Below, piece by piece: positions 60,138 to 64,000 of a DNA stretch of 64,000 nucleotides. The first letter of the stretch is position 1, and every line of letters starts with the position of its first letter. The notes below the pieces were generated by a model, which was given only the letters and a program-made list of their open reading frames with translations, did not search any database and had not been told where the DNA came from. Made by a program: the position numbers and the translations under genes. Source of the stretch: Thermococcus gammatolerans EJ3 (GTDB lineage Archaea; Methanobacteriota_B; Thermococci; Thermococcales; Thermococcaceae); the NCBI RefSeq assembly GCF_000022365.1, contig NC_012804.1, positions 1,922,001 to 1,986,000 of the forward strand, read 5' to 3'.

Positions 60138-60950
60138 ATGATTCCCCCAACGGTCGAGGACGTATCAAAATTAGTTCGGGAGATAAGGCTTGAGCACGGC
60201 CTTCCAGAGAGCCCCTTCAGGATAGACGAGGTTCGCTACGACCCAAGGGGGGACAAGCTCTTCATAATAGCCCACGACAGGACTGACAAGAGCGTTATCA
60301 TCGGCAACAGCCTCGTCATCGGAAAGCTCCGGGAGAGGCTCGGAGTCAAGCAGGTTACGGTTTACTCAAACCTCGACCTTGAAATTAAGAGGAGAAAGCT
60401 CAATGAGGTGGAAAAACTCGTAAAGGGGACGGAGCTTGGGTTCCTAATGCCGATAATCGAGGCAGAGCGGAGGTTTCCACCGAGGGAATGGCCTGAAGTT
60501 AGAGGAAACCTGAAAACGCTCGTCTTCCTGAGCTTCTCCGCCAAACCACTCCTCGGCTTTGCCAGGGCTCTCAAGCTCCCCTACGAGGCAGTCGGACTGA
60601 GATATACTTTTCCAAGGCTCGAGTATGAGGCCGTTGAAGGGAACCTTAGGGAGCTGTTCTTCCCGGACGAGGACAAGCTCGTGAGAATCGCGGGGGAAAG
60701 GGGCGCAAAGCTTGTCTTAGCGGATTTTCCATTCTCGCTAAACGAGAGGGAGGAGGTTTACCTCCTCAATCCTTTCAGGCTTCTCCACATCGGCTTCTTC
60801 GAGCTGAAATATCTTTTTGGCTTCGAATTCCCCACGATGGTCGATGAGGAAGCCCTCCTTGAGTTCGTCGCGAAACTCACCTACGACGGCCTCATGGAGT
60901 CCACAGATGGGGCCAAGGTTGTATGGCGCTACTGGAGGCGGAGGAGATGA
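60138..60950 (+). CDS. Conserved archaeal protein, possible KH-like domain
   Basis: A 270-aa soluble protein. I do not recognise the family. Residues about 45-80 (HDRTDKSVIIGNSLVIGKLR) resemble the VIGxxGxxI loop of KH RNA-binding domains, as seen in some archaeal tRNA-modification proteins. The rest has no catalytic motif I can name. Its stop overlaps the start of the following P-loop kinase gene (ATGA), so they are coupled. Confidence 0.7.
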   Translation: MIPPTVEDVSKLVREIRLEHGLPESPFRIDEVRYDPRGDKLFIIAHDRTDKSVIIGNSLVIGKLRERLGVKQVTVYSNLDLEIKRRKLNEVEKLVKGTELGFLMPIIEAERRFPPREWPEVRGNLKTLVFLSFSAKPLLGFARALKLPYEAVGLRYTFPRLEYEAVEGNLRELFFPDEDKLVRIAGERGAKLVLADFPFSLNEREEVYLLNPFRLLHIGFFELKYLFGFEFPTMVDEEALLEFVAKLTYDGLMESTDGAKVVWRYWRRRR

Positions 60951-61522
60951 TAATCGGAGTCGTTGGAAAGATTGCCGCTGGGAAAACTACCGTTGCCAGG
61001 TTTTTCGAGGAGAAGGGCTTCTGCAGGGTCTCGTGCAGTGACCCTCTTATAGACCTCCTTACTCACAACGTTTCCGACTACTCCTGGATTCCGGAACTGC
61101 CCGAGAAGGCCGAGCCGACGCGCGAGAAACTCATAGAGTTCGGGAAGTACCTGAAGGACAAATACGGCGGGGACATATTGATTCGCCTCGCCGTTGACAA
61201 GAAGAGGAACTGCGAAAAGGTCGTCATAGACGGCGTCCGCTCGCGGGAGGAAATCGAGGCGATAAAAAGGCTCGGTGGAAAGGTCATCTACGTCGAAGCC
61301 AAACCCGAGATAAGGTTCGAACGCCTGATGAGGAGGAAGGCCAGCAAGGACAAGGGAATCAAGACATTCGAAGACTTTAGGGCGATGGACGACGCCGAGG
61401 AGAGGCTTTATCACACGAGCGAGCTGAAGGAATTGGCTGACTATGTCATAGTCAACGAGGGAACCCTTGAGGAGCTGAGGGAGAAGGTGGAGCGGATTAT
61501 TGAGGAGCTGAGCAAGGCTTAA
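60947..61522 (+). CDS. UPF0200/dephospho-CoA-kinase-like P-loop kinase
   Basis: A 191-aa P-loop protein: Walker A GVVGKIAAGKTTVARFFEEK, then CSDPLIDLL, VVIDGVRSREEIEAI and RFERLMRRKASKDKG. This is the archaeal UPF0200 group of nucleotide-kinase-like proteins, related to dephospho-CoA kinase and adenylate kinase. ATG 60947 overlaps the upstream stop; an in-frame ATG at 60923 is less likely. The substrate is not certain. Confidence 0.8.
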   Translation: MIIGVVGKIAAGKTTVARFFEEKGFCRVSCSDPLIDLLTHNVSDYSWIPELPEKAEPTREKLIEFGKYLKDKYGGDILIRLAVDKKRNCEKVVIDGVRSREEIEAIKRLGGKVIYVEAKPEIRFERLMRRKASKDKGIKTFEDFRAMDDAEERLYHTSELKELADYVIVNEGTLEELREKVERIIEELSKA

Positions 61523-61555
61523 AGGGAGTTAGGGGTAAAGGAAGTTAGTGGGAAC

Positions 61556-61747
61556 ATGGAGGTTGTTGAGGCGGTTTACGAGAACGATGTGCTGAGGCCT
61601 CTGAAGAAGCTAAACCTGCCGGAACACACGAGGGTGAGGATAGTAATAACTCCCGACATTGACGAGATAATCGACTCCATGCTCATCAGAAAGGTCGAAA
61701 AAATCAACTACAAGCGCCTTAAGGAGGCGTACTATGAGTCGCTCTGA
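61556..61747 (+). CDS. DUF104/AF2212-type antitoxin
   Basis: A 63-aa protein starting VVEAVYENDVLRPLKKLNLP, the hallmark of DUF104 antitoxins, which pair with PIN toxins. The following gene, overlapping by 14 nt, is a truncated PIN domain, so the antitoxin now appears to lack an active partner. Confidence 0.85.
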   Translation: MEVVEAVYENDVLRPLKKLNLPEHTRVRIVITPDIDEIIDSMLIRKVEKINYKRLKEAYYESL

Positions 61748-61880
61748 GATTGAGGGGAAGTATCAACTGCTTCCCAACGATGCCCCCATCGTTGCAACCT
61801 GCGTGGAACACGAGATTGAGCGCATTCTAACCTTTGACTCGGATTTCGAGAAGGTTCCTCTGATAAAAGTTATCGGGTGA
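61734..61880 (+). pseudogene. Truncated PIN (VapC-like) toxin
   Basis: A 48-codon frame from ATG 61734 with AAGGAGG upstream. Residues 14-47 (LPNDAPIVATCVEHEIERIL, TFDSDFEKVP) match the C-terminal end of PIN toxins, including the last acidic residues. The N-terminal two thirds with the first catalytic Asp are missing. The intact start region next to the C-terminal text suggests an internal deletion. RNase activity is not expected. Confidence 0.72.
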
Positions 61881-61885
61881 TTACC

Positions 61886-62461
61886 GTGAACCTCCTAATC
61901 ATCGCCCCCTGCCTGTTAAGCCCGTTCTACGTCTACCGCGGGCCGAAGGAGAAGGAATACATGACGGCAAGAGAGCTAAGGAAGCTGGTTGGAGAGCTCG
62001 GCGACGAGTGGCATGTTCTGGCTTATCCATGCCCCGAGTTCGAGCTAATCGGCTGGCCAAGGCCCCCGATGGGAAGGGAGAGCTTTGAGAGACTCGGCAT
62101 GCGCGAGAGAGTTCAGGTCGTAGCGGACTTCATAGGGAGGGTTCTAACTGAAGAAAAGCCGGAGCGGGTGGTCTTCGTCGGCGTTAAGGGCTCCCCAACC
62201 TGCGGTGTCTTCCACACGACCTCGAACGACCCCGATTCCTTCGACTACGGCCTGATTCCGGCGTTCTTCTACATGGACAAGGGGAAGAGACTTGATGAGA
62301 GTAGGAAAGTCGTTGAGAAATTCGGATTTGAAGTTAAGACAGGGCCAGGACTGCTCTTCGAGGAGCTCATGGAGCGCTTCCCGGAGGCTGAGTTCATGGA
62401 GTTCGACAAGGACGACATCGAGGGAAGTACGGAAAGGCTCAGGAGAGCCATAATGGGTTAA
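61886..62461 (+). CDS. Conserved protein with Cys motifs (COG5418-like)
   Basis: A 191-aa protein with conserved cysteines in [26 protein letters not shown] and [12 protein letters not shown]. The pattern recalls DUF523/TudS proteins, which bind a 4Fe-4S cluster through three cysteines and remove sulfur from thiouracil, but the match is partial. The GTG at 61886 after GGGTGA is preferred to GTG 61877. It overlaps the convergent mutase gene by 4 bp. Confidence 0.65.
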   Translation: MNLLIIAPCLLSPFYVYRGPKEKEYMTARELRKLVGELGDEWHVLAYPCPEFELIGWPRPPMGRESFERLGMRERVQVVADFIGRVLTEEKPERVVFVGVKGSPTCGVFHTTSNDPDSFDYGLIPAFFYMDKGKRLDESRKVVEKFGFEVKTGPGLLFEELMERFPEAEFMEFDKDDIEGSTERLRRAIMG

Positions 62462-63807
62462 GCCCTCCTCACAGCCTCTTTTACCAGCTTTTCAGCCTTC
62501 TCCATCAGCTCCTTTGCCTTATCCTCCGTGTGGGCCTCGAGGGTTATGCGCATTATCGGCTCGGTTCCGCTCGGCCTGAACAGAATCCACCAGTCGGAGT
62601 TCTCAATCCTTATTCCATCAATATCAATCAGCTTCTCATAGTCGAAGCTCTTCAAAGCCTCCTTCGCTATGATTTCCATCGCCTTAGCTTTCTTCTCGTT
62701 GGGGCAGGGTACCTTCGCCCTTAGAGTTACGTAGCGTGGAACTTCCCGGGCGAGCTCGCTTATAGGCCCGAGCCTGTCTATCATCTCGAGGACGAGTGCC
62801 CCCGCGAAGATTCCATCGGGGGTTAAGTTCCACTGGGGGATTATCCACGTCCCGCTCGGCTCGCCACCGAAGATTCCCCCGTGTTTAGCCAGTTCATCGG
62901 CTACTGCCACGTCTCCAACGCGCGTCCTTATAACTTCCCCGCCTAAAGGCCGGACGTAGTCGTCCAGAGCGAAGCCGGCATCGACGGTGGTGACTATTTT
63001 GCCCTTCCCGAACTTTCTGAGCATGTAGCCGGCTATGAGGGAGAGCATGACCTCGTACTCGACGAAGTTTCCCTCGTCGTCAACGACCCCAATCCTGTCG
63101 GCGTCCCCGTCGTGCGCTATCCCAACGTCCGCTTTCATGACCCTAACGGTTTTCGCCAGCCCTGAGAGGCTCTTCGCGTTCGGCTCGAGCTCCCTCACAA
63201 AGAAACCGCTCGGGTGGGAGTTGAGCGAAATAACTTTATTGCCCAGCTCGCGCTGGAGGTAGGGACTTAAAATGCTCCCAGCACCGTTGCCGGAATCAAC
63301 GACAACTGTGTAGGAATCGTTGAGCTTCACCATCTCGAGGGCCTTCCTTATGTACTCCTCCCTGGGGTCGGCCCTTCTGAGCGTCCCAATCTCGTTCCAG
63401 GGAACTTTTCTAAAGTTTCCGGATTCGAGAATTCTCTCAAGCTCGGCCTCCATGTCGGGGGTGTAGGCCATTCCGTTGGACTGCCACACCTTTATCCCGT
63501 TGTATTCCGGCGGGTTATGGCTTGCGGTTATCGTAACGCCCGCATCGGCTTCGTAGAGCTTTATTGCAAAGCCCGTGAGCGGTGTGGGGGCGAGGCCTAT
63601 GTCTATCACCTCAACGCCCGTGCTGAGAAGTCCGCTGATTAAAGCCGACTTGAGGGTCTCACTGCTCGTTCTCGTGTCCATTCCAACGACGACCCTTCCT
63701 CCCCCAAGATAAGTCCCGACAGCCTTTCCGACCTTCAGTGCCAGCTCGGGGGTAACGCACTCGTTGAAGAGTCCCCTGATTCCGCTCGTGCCGAAGTATC
63801 TGCCCAT
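62458..63807 (-). CDS. glmM: Phosphohexomutase (phosphoglucosamine/phosphomannomutase type)
   Basis: A 449-aa alpha-D-phosphohexomutase with all four family loops: catalytic serine [11 protein letters not shown], metal loop [14 protein letters not shown], sugar loop GGEPSGTWI and phosphate loop [10 protein letters not shown]. Archaeal relatives act on glucosamine, glucose or mannose phosphates, so the substrate is not fixed by sequence. ATG 63807 ([12 protein letters not shown]). A TATA-like TTATATTT lies upstream near 63853. Confidence 0.9.
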   Translation of the reverse strand: MGRYFGTSGIRGLFNECVTPELALKVGKAVGTYLGGGRVVVGMDTRTSSETLKSALISGLLSTGVEVIDIGLAPTPLTGFAIKLYEADAGVTITASHNPPEYNGIKVWQSNGMAYTPDMEAELERILESGNFRKVPWNEIGTLRRADPREEYIRKALEMVKLNDSYTVVVDSGNGAGSILSPYLQRELGNKVISLNSHPSGFFVRELEPNAKSLSGLAKTVRVMKADVGIAHDGDADRIGVVDDEGNFVEYEVMLSLIAGYMLRKFGKGKIVTTVDAGFALDDYVRPLGGEVIRTRVGDVAVADELAKHGGIFGGEPSGTWIIPQWNLTPDGIFAGALVLEMIDRLGPISELAREVPRYVTLRAKVPCPNEKKAKAMEIIAKEALKSFDYEKLIDIDGIRIENSDWWILFRPSGTEPIMRITLEAHTEDKAKELMEKAEKLVKEAVRRA

Positions 63808-63893
63808 GGCAACCACCCGTGAGAGTGATGATACTCACTGGGGATGGAGAAATATAACGTTTTCTCACGCCACTTCATATTCAGGGAAATTCC

Positions 63894-64000
63894 TCATCTC
63901 CTCCGAGTTATTGTAGCCACCAGCAGCGCGAGCAGGGCAATTATCCCGGGCCCACAGATCACGTCAACCGAAAACCCATCCTCTGTGCCCGTTTCCCCGT
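63894..64000 (-). CDS. C-terminal end of a CGP-CTERM surface protein (partial)
   Basis: The minus strand from the window edge reads GETGTEDGFSVDV then ICGPGIIALLALLVATITRR and a TGA at 63894-63896. CGP followed by a hydrophobic helix and Arg residues is the Thermococcales CGP-CTERM sorting signal, preceded by a Thr/Gly linker. The protein is exported and anchored; its main domain lies outside the window. Confidence 0.85.
   Translation of the reverse strand, partial: GETGTEDGFSVDVICGPGIIALLALLVATITRRR

Noticed and set aside
63820-63850. GTGATGA before the mutase gene, resembling a C box
   Set aside because: No D or D' box at a suitable distance; it is part of a promoter-proximal stretch.

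Overview
The window is a piece of a Thermococcus-type (Thermococcales) archaeal chromosome. The evidence is the archaeal information-processing gene set (MCM, GINS, RFC, RadB, exosome, 20S proteasome, aIF2-beta), short GGTG/GGAGG ribosome binding sites at about 6-8 nt spacing, TATA boxes about 25 bp before starts, an archaeal 16S-tRNA-Ala-23S operon with long processing stems, and a CGP-CTERM surface-protein tail at the right edge. Most of it is moderately GC-rich and tightly packed; 34.3-36.4 kb is clearly AT-rich.

Layout. 0-5 kb: phosphodiesterase, then gins23-mcm (mcm carries two inteins) and aIF2-beta. 5.2-8.8 kb: a four-gene biotin-dependent, Na+-pumping decarboxylase operon (carboxyltransferase, gamma-like membrane subunit, biotin carrier, beta membrane subunit). 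8.9-12.9 kb: CBS protein, homoserine dehydrogenase, small membrane protein, ASCH/PUA-like protein, ZPR1-like zinc protein, SepF-like protein. 13.0-16.9 kb (minus): the exosome-SBDS-proteasome gene string rrp42, rrp41, rrp4, SBDS, psmA. 16.9-23.5 kb: HIT protein, a solitary iorB, methyltransferase, class I lysS and several conserved archaeal proteins. 23.6-28.8 kb (minus): rRNA operon, then prs, a DUF1614 membrane protein, an ASCH protein and psmB. 31.4-33.1 kb: iron/cobalamin-type ABC transporter, with a C/D box sRNA immediately upstream. 33.2-36.3 kb: rimI, endA and an AT-rich patch with unknown, DUF4760-like and DUF835 genes. 36.4-40.7 kb: kbl-type enzyme, membrane hydrolase, rfcS-rfcL. 40.8-49.1 kb: DUF4143 ATPase, MntA/HepT, Trm5-like protein, moaA, unknown gene plus FAU-1, VapBC, radB, UlaG-like hydrolase. 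49.2-55.8 kb: secreted gluzincin-like protein, thrC, unknown secreted protein, LigB-like protein, an alaX/ybaK deletion scar and a cyclic-2,3-diphosphoglycerate-synthetase-family GTPase. 55.8-64 kb: PLDc_N protein, a candidate structured RNA, UPF0175/DUF3368 pair, yjbQ-thiR, pyrB-pyrI split by a 135-bp insert, P-loop kinase, DUF104 with a truncated PIN gene, phosphohexomutase and the 3' end of a surface-protein gene.

Most of the window is core housekeeping. The accessory and unusual signals lie mainly in 33-36 kb and 42-62 kb: four toxin-antitoxin-like loci (two apparently decaying), several gene remnants, one clear guide RNA, one candidate RNA, and a small repeat-flanked insertion inside the pyrimidine operon.
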